64,000 bases of DNA, from NCBI RefSeq assembly GCF_949987515.2, contig NW_027192670.1, forward strand, positions 1,178,001-1,242,000. The letters run 5' to 3'. The notes below the pieces were generated by a model that saw only the letters and a list, made by a program, of their open reading frames with translations, was not told the origin of the DNA and ran no database searches. The first letter of the stretch is position 1. Each line of letters opens with the position of its first letter. This document shows, piece by piece, positions 1 to 12,635 of the stretch. This DNA is from Delphinus delphis. Lineage: Eukaryota; Chordata; Mammalia; Artiodactyla; Delphinidae. The position numbers and the translations under genes were made by a program.

Positions 1-1580
1 TTTGGCCCAGTTTGCAATTTCTGCGGAAGATGAACAGGAATAGCGAGAACCAATGAGAGACTAGCTGGAGGTGTCTGGACGGGCAAATTTAACTCTCATT
101 TCCAACCAGGAAGAGGAATTCACCAAAGTCTCAGCGTGCCGTGCCGGAACCAGATTAGGGCCTGAAGCCATGCTGCGGTGTTGCTGCCAGGTCACAAGAA
201 AGCGAGTTGAAGAAAGGAGCTCAGGGGCACTGTAATTCACAAACCTGCAGAGTTATAAATGACAGCTATCGTCCAAAAATATACTGAAGTAAGGCTGCCA
301 AGAGGACTTGAAAGCGGGGCAGAATTGCAGGAAACCGATTTCAGGAGGTAGACTGGAATTGCATTGAAAGCATAGGAAAAGAGGCAGAACGTCCACAATG
401 ATGCACTTGGCTAAAAAGGGCGTATGCGTTTTTTCCTGAATATATTCAGGAAAAAACGCATACGCCCTTTTTGGCCAACCAAGCAAACTTGCAAAGGAAA
501 TCTGCACTACAATGAAGTCTCACTTCCCCCCGGTCAAAAGGGCCATCTGAAAAAAGTGTAAAATCCAGAAAGGCAGGACAGGCCATGGAGAACAGGGAGC
601 CTTGTTATGCTGATGGGCGGGATGTAAATTGCCAACAGACACTCGGGAGAATTGTATGGTGTTTCCTGAAACATCTAAAAAACAAAGCAACAGAGCCTAG
701 GGCACTTCCACTTATGGTCCTATACCTTAGGGAAATTAAAATCAAAAAGACACAGCCACCCCAAAGTTTGGGACGCCTCTGTTTACAAGAACCTCGTTGG
801 CCGTACAAGTTCAATATCACAGAAAGTGAAAAATGGATAAAGAACTTGTGGTACTTACGTACAATGCAGTATCACTCAGCAATGAAATCTATGTCATCAG
901 GCCCGTAGCAGCATAATGAGTGGATTCAGGTACAATGATTCTAACTGAAATAAGTCACACAGAAAAAGAAACATCATAAGATATCACTAATACACGGAAT
1001 GTAAACTTGGCTACACAGGAACTGAATTACAAAACAGAACAGGGTCTCAAATTTAGAAAACCAACTTATGCTTGCTTAAGAGGAAAGGTGAGTTGGGGTG
1101 CTGCATAAAACCAGAGATTGAAATGAGCACAGATAAAGTTCCTTAAGCCAAATCTGGAATAGACAAGAGCTACTCCTTGCTCAACGAAATGGACTCAACA
1201 CCCCATATTAAACGCCTAAGAATGTACCTGACTAGTAAGTATCTTAAAACCTATGGATTGATATGTCTCCAAAAGAGAATCAAGCATGTGTACAGGGGCA
1301 TAAACGCAGCAGTGATAGGATTGGAGAGGTTCGGTGAGCAAATGAAGACCCTTTGAAGTCATATTGCATGGTACCCATTCCACGGGTCTCAACTCTCCAG
1401 GGTTAAGGTATTCTTCCTAGAGCTAAAACATGCATGTGGAACCCAGAGTATGATCAACCGTGTGAACGGGAGACGTGTTCAAATATGTCTCAGTTTTCCT
1501 CCCCTGGTACTCGGGTGCAACATTCCAGACGCTTTACTAACACTCTCCCCACTTGGAGAGTCAGCGCCTTTAACCTCCTG
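1..1580. repeat. Satellite monomer M1
   Basis: Variant string 2-2-m-2-2 (s3 reads attacaaaac). The palindrome at 407-478 has one arm mismatch (a t at 412). The L1-derived half keeps a 107-codon open frame at 585-908. The phase of all monomers is set at the tttggcccag with which the window opens. Confidence 0.9.
585..908 (+). pseudogene. Relic of L1 ORF2 C-terminus inside a monomer
   Basis: An open frame of 107 codons whose last third reads as a decayed L1 ORF2 tail. It ends in a segment containing EKWIKNLWYLRTMQYHSAMK, which matches the pattern W-I-K-K-M-W-(Y/H)-I-Y-T-M-E-Y-Y-(S/A)-A-(I/M)-K seen near the end of L1 ORF2 proteins. The nucleotide sequence around it also follows the L1 3' end. 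No reverse transcriptase or endonuclease domain is present. The frame is broken by a stop codon in nearly every other monomer, for instance by tag in place of the tac near 723, so it is an accident of one repeat and not a gene. Confidence 0.7.
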
Positions 1581-3158
1581 TTTGGCCCAGTTTACAATTT
1601 CTGCGGAAGATGAACAGGAATAGGGAGAACCAATGGGAGACTAGCTGGAGGTGTCTGGACGGGCAAATTTAACTCTCATTTCCCACCAGGAAGAGGAATT
1701 AACCAAAGGCTCAGCGTGCCGTGCCAGAACCAGATTAGGGCCTGAAGCCATCCTGAGGTGTTGCGGCCAGCTCAAAAGAAAGCGAGTTGAAGAAAGGAGC
1801 TCAGGGGCACTGTAATGCACAAACCTGCAGAGTTATAAATGACAGCTATCGTCCAAAAATATACTGAAGTAAGGCTGCCAAGAGGACTTGAAAGCGGGGC
1901 AGAATTGCAGGAAACCGATTTCAGGAGGTAGACTGGAATTACATTTCAAGCATAGGAAAAGAGGCAGAACGTCCACAATGATGCACTTGGCAAAAAAGGC
2001 GTATGCATTTTTTCCTGAATATATTCAGGAAAAAACGCATACGCACTTTTTGGCCAACCAAGCAAGCTTGCAAAGGAAATCTGCACTACAATGAAGTCTC
2101 ACTTCCGCCTGGTCAAAAGGGCCATCTGAATAAAGTGTAAAATCCAGAAAGGCAGGACAGGCCATGGAGAACTGGGAGCCTTGTTATGCTGATGGGTGGT
2201 ATGTAAATTGCCAACAGACACTCGGGAGAAGTGTATGGTGTTTCCTGAAACATCTAAAAAACAAAGCAACAGAGCCTAGGGCACTTCCACTTATGGTCCT
2301 ATAGATTAGGGAAATTAAAATCAAAAAGACACAGCCACCCCAATGTTTGGGACGCCTCTGTTTACAAGAACCTCGTTTACAGTACAAGTTCAAAATCGCA
2401 GAAAGTGAAAAATGGATAAAGAAGTTGTGGTATTTACTTACAAAGCAATATCACTCAGCAATGAAATCTATGTCATCAGGCCCTTAGCAGCACAATGAGT
2501 GGATTCAGGTATGATGATTCTAACTGAAAGAAGTCACACAGAAAAAGAAACATCATAAGATATCAGTAATACATCGAATGTAAACTTGGCTACACAGGAA
2601 CTGAATTCCAAAACAGAACAGGGTCTCAAATTTAGAAAACCAACTTATGCTTGCTTAAGGGGAAAGGCGAGTTGGGGTGCTGCATAAAACCAGAGATTGA
2701 AATGAGCACAGATAAAGTTCCTTAAGCTAAATATGGAATAGACAAGAGCTACTCCTTGCTCAACGAAATCGACTCAACACCCCATATTAAACGCCTAAGA
2801 ATGTACCTGACTAGTAAGTATCTTAAAACCTATGGATTGCTATGTCTCCAAAAGAGAATCAAGCGTGTGTACAGGGGCATAAACGCAGCAGTGATAGGAT
2901 TGGAGAGGTTCAGTGAGCAAATGAAGACCCTTTGAAGTCATATTGCATGGTACCCATTGCACGGGTCTCAACTCTCCAGGTTTAAGGTATTCTTCCTACA
3001 GCTAAAACATGCATATGGAACCCAGAGTATGATCAACCGTGTGAACGGGAGACGTGTTCAAATATGTCTCAGTTTTCCTGCCCTGGTACTCGGGTGCAAC
3101 ATTCCAGACGCTTTACTAACACTCTCCCCACTTGGAGTGTCAGCGCCTTTAACCTCCT
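1581..3158. repeat. Satellite monomer M2
   Basis: Variant string 1-1-2-2-m. The palindrome around 2021 is degraded: the left arm has lost a g and carries several changes, and the right arm reads cgcac in place of cgccc. The downstream boundary has lost a base (cctccttttggccc). Confidence 0.9.
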
Positions 3159-4738
3159 TTTGGCCCAGTTTACAATTTCTGCAGAAGATGAACAGGAATA
3201 GGGAGAACCAATGAGAGACTAGCTGGAGGTGTCTGGACGGGCAAAGTTAACTCTCATTTCCCACCAGGAAGAGGAATTAACCAAAGGCTCAGCGTGCCGT
3301 GCCAGAACCAGATTAGGGCCTGAAGCCATCCTGCGGTGTTGCGGCCAGCTCAAAAGAAAGCGAGTTGAAGAAAGGAGCTCAGGGGCACTGTAATTCACAA
3401 ACCTGCAGAGTTATAAATGACAGCTATCGTCCAAAAATATACTGAAGTAAGGCTGCCAAGAGGACTTGAAAGCGGGGCAGAATTGCAGGAAACCGATTTC
3501 AGGAGGTAGACTGGAATTGCATTGAAAGCATAGGAAAAGAGGCAGAACGTCCACAATGATGCACTTGGCCAAAACGGGCGTATGTGTTTTTTCCTGAATA
3601 TATTCAGGAAAAAACGCATACGCCCTTTTTGGCCAAACAAGCAAGCTTGCAAAGGAAATCTGCACTACAATGAAGTCTCACTTCCCCCTGGTCAAAAGGG
3701 CCATCTGAATAAAGTGTAAAATCCAGAAAGGCAGGACAGGCCATGGAGAACTGGGAGCCTTGTTATGCTGATGGGTGGGATGTAAATTGCCAACAGACAC
3801 TTGGAAGAAGTGTATGGTGTTTCCTGAAACATCTAAAAAACAAAGCAACAGAGCCTAGGGCACTTCCACTTATGGTCCTATAGCTTAGGGAAATTAAAAT
3901 CAAAAAGACACAGCCACCCCAAAGTTTGGGACGCCTCTGTTTACAAGAACCTCGTTTACCGTACAAGTTCAATATCACAGAAAGTGAAAATTGGATAAAG
4001 AACTTGTGGTACTTACGTACAATGCAGTATCACTCAGCAATGAAATCTATGTCATCAGGCCCGTAGCAGCATAATGAGTGGATTCAGGTATGATGATTCT
4101 AACTGAAATAAGTCACACAGAAAAAGAAACATCATAAGATATCACTAATACACGGAATGTAAACTTGGCTACACAGGAACTGAATTCCAAAACAGAACAG
4201 GGTCTCAAATTTAGAAAACCATCTTATGCTTGCTTAAGGGGAAAGGTGAGTTGGCGTGCTGCATAAAACCAGAGATTGAAATGAGCACAGATAAAGTTCC
4301 TTAAGCCAAATATGGAATAGACAAGAGCTACTCCTTGCTCAACGAAATGGACTCAACACCCCATATTAAACGCCTAATAATGTACCTGACTAGTAAGTAT
4401 CTTAAAACCTATGGATTGCTATGTCTCCAAAAGAGAATCAAGCGTGTGTACAGGGGCATAAATGCAGCAGTGATAGGATTGGAGTGGTTCGGTGAGCAAA
4501 TGTAGACCCTTTGAAGTCATATTGCATGGTACCCATTACACGGGTCTCAACTCTCCAGGTTTAAGGTATTCTTCCTTCAGCTAAAACATGCATGTGGAAC
4601 CCAGAGTATGATCAACCGTGTGAACGGGAGACGTGTTCAAATATGTCTCAGTTTTCGTACCCTGGTACTCGGGTGCAACATTCCAGACGCTTTACTAACA
4701 CTCTTCCGACTTGGAGAGTCAGTCCCTTTAACCTCCTG
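3159..4738. repeat. Satellite monomer M3
   Basis: Variant string 2-2-2-2-1. The palindrome at 3565-3636 has two left-arm mismatches. Confidence 0.9.
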
Positions 4739-6317
4739 TTTGGCCCAGTTTGCAATTTCTGCAGAAGATGAACAGGAATAGCGAGAACCAATGAGACACT
4801 AGCTGGAGGTGTCTGGACGGGCAAATTTAACTCTCATTTCCCACCAGGAAGAGGAATTCACCAAAGGCTCAGCGAGACGTGTCGGAACCAGATTAGGGCC
4901 TGAAGCCATCCTGCCGTGTTGCGGCCAGGTCACAAGAAAGCGAGTTGAAGAAAGGAGCTCAGGGGCACTGTAATTCACAAACCTGCAGAGTTATAAATGA
5001 CAGCTATCGTCCAAAAATATACTGAAGTCAGGCTGCCAAGAGGACTTGAAAGCGGGGCAGAATTGCAGGAAACCGATTTCAGGAGGTAGACTGGAATTGC
5101 ATTGAAAGCATAGGAAAAGAGGCAGAACGTCCACAATGATGCACTTGGCCAAAAAGGGCGTATGCGTTTTTTCCTGAATATATTCAGGAAAAAACGCATA
5201 CGCCCTTTTTGGCCAACCAAGCAAAGTTGCAAAGGAAATCTGCACTACAATGAAGTCTCACTTCCCCCCGGTCAAAAGGGCCATCTGAAAAAAGTGTAAA
5301 ATCCAGAAAGGCAGGACAGGCCATGGAGAACTGGGAGCCTTGTTATGCTGATGGGCGGAATGTTAATTGCCAACAGACACTCCGGTGAAGTGTATGGTGT
5401 TTCCTGAAACATCTAAAAAACAAAGCAACAGAGCCTAGGGCACTTCCACTTATGGTTCTATAGCTTAGGGAAATTAAAATCAAAAAGACACAGCCACCCC
5501 AATGTTTGGGACGCCTCTGTTTACAAGAACCTCGTTTACAGTACAAGTTCAAAATCGCAGAAAGTGAAAAATGGATAAAGAACTTGTGGTATTTACTTAC
5601 AAAGCCATATCACTCAGCAATGAAATCTATGTCATCAGGCCCTTAGCAGCAAAACGAGTGGATTCAGGTACGATGATTCTAACTGAAATAAGTCACACAG
5701 AAAAAGAAACATCATAAGATATCAGTAATACACGGAATGTAAACTTGGCTACACAGGAACTGAATTACAGAACAGAACAGGGTCAAAATTTAGAAAACCA
5801 ACTGCTGCTTGCTTAAGGGGAAAGGTGAGTTGGGGTGCTGCATAAAACCAGAGATTGAAATGAGCACAGATAAAGTTCCTTAAGCCAAATATGGAATAGA
5901 CAAGAGCTACTCCTTGCTCAACGAAATGGACTCAACACCCCATATTAAACGCCTAACAATGTACCTGACTAGTAAGTATCTTAAAACCTATGGATTGCTA
6001 TGTCTCCAAAAGAGAATCAAGCATGTGTACAGGGGCATAAATGCAGCAGTGATAGGATTGGAGAGGTTCGGTGAGCAAATGAAGACCCTTTGAAGTCATA
6101 TTGCATGGTACCCATTACACGGGTCTCAACGCTCCAGGTTTAAGGTATTCTTCCTTCAGCTAAAACATGCATGTGGAACCCAGAGTATGATCAACAGTGT
6201 GAACGGGAGACGTGTTCAAATATGTCTCAGTTTTCGTACCCTGGTACTCGGGTGCAACATTCCAGACGCTTTACTAACACTCTCCCCACTTGGAGAGTCA
6301 GCGCCTTTAACCTCCTG
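4739..6317. repeat. Satellite monomer M4
   Basis: Variant string 1-1-1-2-1 (s4 has one private change). The palindrome at 5145-5216 is perfect. A one-base loss near 5,790 shortens the L1-derived part. Confidence 0.9.
5145..5216. repeat. Perfect 72-bp palindrome without spacer (type example)
   Basis: Two 36-base arms are exact reverse complements and meet between 5180 and 5181 with no loop. The arm runs from ttggccaaaaagggcg to ttttttcctgaata; the centre is the AT-rich cctgaata|tattcagg. The same 72 bp is perfect in eleven monomers: M4, M6, M10, M11, M12, M13, M15 and M17, plus B2, B3 and B4. Such a sequence can extrude as a cruciform in DNA or fold as a hairpin in a transcript. Any biological function is inference. 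Confidence 0.95.
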
Positions 6318-7897
6318 TTTGGCCCAGTTTGCAATTTCTGCGGAAGATGAACAGGAATAGGGAGAACCAATGAAAGACTAGCTGGAGGTGTCTGGACGGT
6401 CAAATTTAACTCTCATTTCCCACCAGTTAGAGGAATTAACCAAAGGCTCAGCGTGCTGTGCCGGAACCAGATTAGGGCCTGAAGCCATCCTGCGGTGTTG
6501 CAGCCAGCTCAAAAGAAAGCGAGTTGAAGAAAGGAGCTCAGGGGCACTGTAATTCACAAACCTGCAGAGTTATAAATGACAGCTCTCGTCCAAAAATATA
6601 CTGAAGTAAGGCTGCCAAGAGGACTTGAAAGCGGGGCAGAATTGCAGGAAACCGATTTCAGGAGGTAGACTGGAATTGCATTGAAAGCGTAGGAAAAGAG
6701 GCAGAACGTCCACAATGATGCACTTGGCCTAAAAGGGCGTATGCGTTTTTTCCTGAATATATTCAGGAAAAAACGCATACGCCCTTTTTGGCCAACCAAG
6801 CAAGCTTGCAAAGGAAATCTGCACTACAATGAAGTCTCACTTCCCCCCGGTCAAAAGGGCCATCTGAAAAAAGTGTAAAATCCAGAAAGGCAGGACAGGC
6901 CATGGAGAACTGGGAGCCTTGTTATGCTGATGGGCGGGATGTAAATTGCCAACAGACACTCGGGACAAGTGTATGGTGTTTCCTGAAACATCTAAAAAAC
7001 AAAGCAACAGAGCCTAGGGCACTTCCACTTATGGTCCTATAGCTTAGGGAAATTAAAATCAAAAAGACACAGCCACCCCAAAGTTTGGGACGCCTCTGTT
7101 TACAAGAACCTCATTTACAGTACAAGTTCAACATCGCAGAAAGTGAAAAATGGATAAAGAAGTTGTGGTATTTACTTACAAAGCAATATCACTCAGCAAT
7201 GAAATCTATGTCATCAGGCCCCTAACAGCACAATGAGTGGATTCAGGTATGATGATTCTAACTGAAATAAGTCACACAGAAAAAGAAACATCATAAGATA
7301 TCGGTAATACACGGAATGTAAACCTGGCTACACAGGAACTGAATTACAGAACAGAACAGGGTCTCAAATTTAGAAAACCAACTTATGCTTGCTTAAGGGG
7401 AAAGGTGAGTTGGGGTGCTGCATAAAACCAGAGATTGAAATGAGCACAGATAAAGTTCCTTAAGCCAAATATGGAATAGACAAGAGCTACTCCTTGCTCA
7501 ACGAAATGGACTCCACACCGCATATTAAACGCCTAAGAATGTACCTGACTAGTAAGTATCTTAAAACCTATGGATTGCTATGTCTCCGAAAGAGAATCAA
7601 GCATGTGTACAGGGGCAAAAACGCAGCAGTGATAGGATTGGAGAGGTTCGGTGAGCAAATGAAGACCCTTTGAAGTCATATTGCATGGTACCCATTCCAC
7701 GGGTTTCAACTACCCAGGTTTAAGGTATTCTTCCTTCAGCTAAAACATGCATGTGGAACCTAGAGTATGATCAACCATGTGATCGGGAGACGTGTTCAAA
7801 TATGTCTCAGTTTTCCTCCCCTGGTACTCGGGTGCAACATTCCAGATGCTTTACTAACACTCTCCCGACTTGGAGAGTCAGTCCCTTTAACCTCCTG
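6318..7897. repeat. Satellite monomer M5
   Basis: Variant string 1-m-1-1-2. The palindrome at 6724-6795 has one mismatch. It shares the rare actccacaccgcat near 7,510 with M10, five monomers away. Confidence 0.9.
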
Positions 7898-9477
7898 TTT
7901 GGCCCAGTTTGCAATTTCTGCGGAAGATGAACAGGAATAGGGAGAACCAATGAGAGACTAGCTGGAGGTGTCTGGACGGGCAAATTTAACTCTCATTTCC
8001 CACCAGGAAGAGGAATTAACCAAAGGCTCAGCGTGCCATGCCGGAACCAGATTAGGGCCTGAAGCCATCCTGCGGTGTTGCGGCCAGGTCACAAGAAAAC
8101 GAGTTGAAGAAAGGAGCTCAGGGGCACTGTAATTCACAAACGTGCAGAGTTATAAATGACAGCTATCGTCCAAAAATATACTGAAGTAAGGCTGCCAAGA
8201 GGAGTTGAAAGCGGGGCAGAATTGCAGGAAACCGATTTCAGTAGGTACACTGGAAAAGCCTTGAAAGCATAGGAAAAGAGGCAGAACGTCCACAATGATG
8301 CACTTGGCCAAAAAGGGCGTATGCGTTTTTTCCTGAATATATTCAGGAAAAAACGCATACGCCCTTTTTGGCCAACCAAGCAAACTTGCAAAGGAAATCT
8401 GCACTACAATGAAGTCTCACTTCCCCCCGGTGAAAAGGGCCATCTGAAAAAAGTGTAAAATCCAGAAAGGCAGGACAAGCCATGGAGAACTGGGAGCCTT
8501 GTTATGCTGATGGGCAGGATGTAAATTGCCAACAGACACTCGGGAGAAGTGTATGGTGTTTCCTGAAACATCTAAAAAACAAAGCAACAGAGCCTAGGGC
8601 ACTTCCGCTTATGGTCCTATAGCTTAGGGAAATTAAAATCAAAAAGACACAGCCACCCCAAAGTTTGGGACGCCTCTGTTTACAAGAACCTCGTTTACCG
8701 TACAAGTTCAATATCACAGAAAGTGAAAAATGGATAAAGAACTTGTGGTACTTATGTACAATGCAGTATCACTCAGCAATGAAATCTATGTCATCAGGCC
8801 CTTAGCAGCATAATGAGTGCATTCAGGTATGATGATTCTAACTGAAATAAGTCACACAGCAAAAGATACATCATAAGATATCACTAATACACGGAATGTA
8901 AACTTGACTACACAGGAACTGAATTCCAAAACAGAACAGGGTCTCAAATTTAGAAAACCAACTTATGCTTGCTTAAGGGGAAAAGTGAGTTGGGGTGCTG
9001 CATAAAACCAGAGATTGAAATGAGCACAGATAAAGTTCCTTAAGCCAAATATGGAATAGACAAGAGCTACTCCTTGCTCAACGAAATGGACTCAAAACCC
9101 CATATTAAACGCCTAAGAATGTACCTGACTAGTAAGTACCTTAAAACCTATGGATTGCTATGTCTCCAAAAGAGAATCAAGCATGTGTACAGGGGCATAA
9201 ACGCAGCAGTGATAGGATTGGAGAGGTTCGGTGAGCAAATGAAGACCCTTTGAAGTCATATTGCATGGTACCCATTGCACGGGTCTCAACTCTCCAGGTT
9301 TAAGGTATTCTTCCTTCAGCTAAAACATGCATGTGGAACCCAGAGTATGATCAACCATGTGAACGGGAGACATGTTCAAATATGTCTCAGTTTTCGTACC
9401 CTGGTACTCGGGTGCAACATTCCAGACGCTTTACTAACACTCTCCCGACTTGGAGAGTCAGCGCCTTTAACCTCCTG
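7898..9477. repeat. Satellite monomer M6
   Basis: Variant string 2-2-2-2-1. The palindrome at 8304-8375 is perfect. It shares rare states (gacaagccatgg, gagtgcattcagg, cacagcaaaaga) with M8, two monomers on, so the two have a recent common source. Confidence 0.9.
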
Positions 9478-11056
9478 TTTGGCCCAGTTTGCAATTTCTG
9501 TGGAAGTTGAACAGGAATCGGGAGAACCAATGAGAGACTAGCTGGAGGTGTCTGGACGGGCAAATTTAACTCTCATTTCCCAACAGGAAGAGGAAATAAC
9601 CAAAGGCTCAGCGTGCCGTGCCGGAACCAGATTAGGGCCTGAAGCCATCCTGCGGTATTGCGGCCAGCTCACAAGAAAGAGACTTGAAGAAAGGAGCTCA
9701 GGGGCACTATAATTCAAAACCTGCAGAGTTATAAATGACAGCTATCGTCCAAAAATATACTGAAGTAAGGCTGCCAAGAGGACTTGAAAGCGGGGCAGAA
9801 TTGCAGGAAACCGATTTCAGATGGTAGACTGGAATTGCATTGAAAGCATAGGAAAAGAGGCAGAACGTCCACAATGATGCTCTTGGCCAAAAAGGGCGTA
9901 TGCGTTTTTTCCTGAATATATTCAGGAAAAAACGCATACGCCCTTTTTGGACAACCAAGCAAGCTTGCAAAGGAAATCTGCACTACAATGAAGTCTCACT
10001 TCCCCCCGGTCAAAAGGGCCATCTAAAAAAAGTGTAAAATCCAGAAAGGCAGGACAGGCCATGGAGAACTGGGAGCCTTGTTATGCTGATGGGCGGGATG
10101 TAAATTGCCAACAGCCACTCGGGAGAAGTGTATGGTGTTTCCTGAAACATCTAAAAAACAAAGCAACAGAGCCTAGGGCACTTCCACTTATGGTCCTATA
10201 GCTTAGGGAAATTAAAATCAAAAAGACACAGCCACCCCAAAGTTTGGGACGCCTCTGTTTACAAGAACCTCGTTTACAGTACAAGTTCAACATCGCAGAA
10301 AGTGAAAAATGGATAAAGAAGTTGTGGTATTTACTTACAAAGCAATATCACTCAGCAATGAAATCTATGTCATCAGGCCCTTAGCAGCACAATGAGTGGA
10401 TTCAGGTATGATGATTCTAACTGAAATAAGTCACACAGAAAAGGAAACATCATGAGATATCAGTAATACACAGAATGTAAACTTGGCTACACAGGAACTG
10501 AATTACAGAACAGAACAGGGTCTCAAATTTAGAAAACCAACTTATGCTTGCTTAAGGGGAAAGGTGAGTTGGGGTGCTGCATAAAACCAGAGATTGAAAT
10601 GAGCACAGATAAAGTTCCTTAAGCCAAATATGGAATAGACAAGAGCTACTCCTTGCTCAACGAAATGGACTCAACACCCCATATTAAACGCCTAAGAATG
10701 TACCTGACTAGTAAGTATCTTAAAACCTATGGATTGCTATGTCTCCAAAAGAGAATCAAGCGTGTGTACAGGGGCATAAACGCAGCAGTGATAGGATTGG
10801 AGAGGTTCGGTGAGCAAATGAAGACCCTTTGAAGTCATATTGCATGGTACCCATTACACGGGTCTCAACTCTCCAGGTTTAAGGTATTCTTCCTTCAGCT
10901 AAAACATGCATGTGGAACCTAGAGTATGATCAACCATGTGAACGGGAGACGTGTTCAAATATGTCTCAGTTTTCGTACCCTGGTACTCGGGTGCAACATT
11001 CCAGACGCTTTACTAACACTCTCCCCACTTGGAGAGTCAGCGCTTTTAACCTCCTG
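9478..11056. repeat. Satellite monomer M7
   Basis: Variant string 1-1-1-2-1. The palindrome at 9883-9954 has one mismatch near its right end (ggacaa). Confidence 0.9.
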
Positions 11057-12635
11057 TTTGGCTCAGTTGGCAATTTCTGCGGAAGATGAACAGGAATAGG
11101 GAAAACCAATGAGAGACTAGCTCGAGGTGTATGGACGGGCAAATTTAACTCTCATTTCCCACCAGGAAGAGGAAATAACCAAAGGCTCAGCGTGCCGTGC
11201 CGGAACCAGATTAGGGCGTGAAGCCATCCTGCGGTGTTGTGGCCAGCTCAAAAGAAAGCGAGTTGAAGAAAGGAGCTCAGGGGCACTGTAATTCACAAAC
11301 CTGCAGAGTTATAAATGACAGCTATCGTCCAAAAATATACTGAAGTAAGGCTGCCAAGAGGACTTGAAAGCGGGGCAGAATTGTAGGAAACCGATTACAG
11401 GAGGTAGAGTGGAATTGCACTGAAAGCATAGGAAAAGAGGCAGAACGTCCACAATGATGTACTTGGCCAAAAAGGGCGTATGCGTTTTTTCCTGAATATA
11501 TTCAGGAAAAAACGCATACGCACTTTTTGGACAACCAAGCAAGCTTGCAAAGGAAATCTGAACTACAATGAAGTCTCACTTCCCCCCGGTCAAAAGGGCC
11601 ATCTGAAAAAAGTGTAAAATCCAGAAAGGCAGGACAAGCCATGGAGAACTGGGAGCCTTGTTATGCTGATGGGCAGGAGTAAATTGCCAACAGACACTCG
11701 GGAGAAGTGTATGGTGTTTCCTGAAACATCTAAAAAACAAAGCAACAGAGCCTAGGGCACTTCCGCTTATGGTCCTATAGCTTAGGGAAATTAAAATCAA
11801 AAAGACACAGCCACCCCAAAGTTTGGGACGCCTCTGTTTACAAGAACCTCGTTTACCGTACAAGTTCAATATCACAGAAAGTGAAACATGGATAAAGAAC
11901 TTGTGGTACTTATGTACAATGCAGTATCACTCAGCAATGAAATCTATGTCATCAGGCCCGTAGCAGCATAATGAGTGCATTCAGGTATGATGATTCTAAC
12001 TGAAATAAGTCACACAGCAAAAGAAACATCATAAGATATCACTAATACACGGAATGTAAACTTGGCTACACAGGAACTGAATTCCAAAACAGAACAGGGT
12101 CTCAAATTTAGAAAACCAACTTATGCTTGCTTAAGGGGAAAGGTGAGTTGGGGTGCTGCATAAAACCAGAGATTGAAATGAGCACAGATAAAGTTCCTTA
12201 AGCCAAATATGGAATAGACAAGAGCTACTCCTTGCTCAACGAAATGGACTCAACACCACATATTAAACGCCTAATAATGTACCTGACTAGTAAGTATCTT
12301 AAAACCTATGGATTGCTATGTCTCCGAAAGAGAATCAAGCGTGTGTACAGGGGCATAAACGCAGCAGTGATAGGATTGGAGAGGTTCGGTGAGCAAATGA
12401 AGACCCTTTGAAGTCATATTGCATGGTACCCATTCCACGGGTTTCAACTACCCAGGTTTTAGGTATTCTTCCTTCAGCTAAAACATGCATGTGGAACCTA
12501 GAGTATGATCATCTATGTGATCGGGAGACGTGTTCAAATATGTCTCAGTTTTCTTCCCCTGGTACTCGGGTGCAACATTCCAGACGCTTTACTAACACTC
12601 TCCACACTTGGAGAGTCAGCGCCTTTAACCTCCTG
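11057..12635. repeat. Satellite monomer M8
   Basis: Variant string 2-2-2-1-m. The palindrome at 11463-11534 has two right-arm mismatches. A one-base loss near 11,678 joins two reverse-strand shadow frames into a longer one (11,576-11,875) that has no meaning as a gene. Confidence 0.9.

Noticed and set aside
253..507. Reverse-strand open frames of 84-85 codons repeated in almost every monomer, spanning the palindrome
   Set aside because: They recur because the DNA repeats. Two overlapping frames are open in the same place, copies are closed by random changes, and half of each frame is palindrome-encoded. I see no domain and no sign of protein-level conservation.
605..820. Reverse-strand 69-71 codon frames recurring at one place in each monomer
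   Set aside because: Antisense shadow of the L1 ORF2 relic.
4650..4680. CENP-B box-like spacing in ttttcgtaccctggtactcggg
   Set aside because: The TTCG and CGGG elements are present but separated by too many bases, and the central required a is absent. The alternative monomer state (cctcccctgg) also loses TTCG.
5145..5216. Palindrome as a microRNA precursor or transcription terminator
   Set aside because: Perfect arms without a loop are unlike ordinary miRNA hairpins, and nothing indicates transcription. Kept only as a structural finding.
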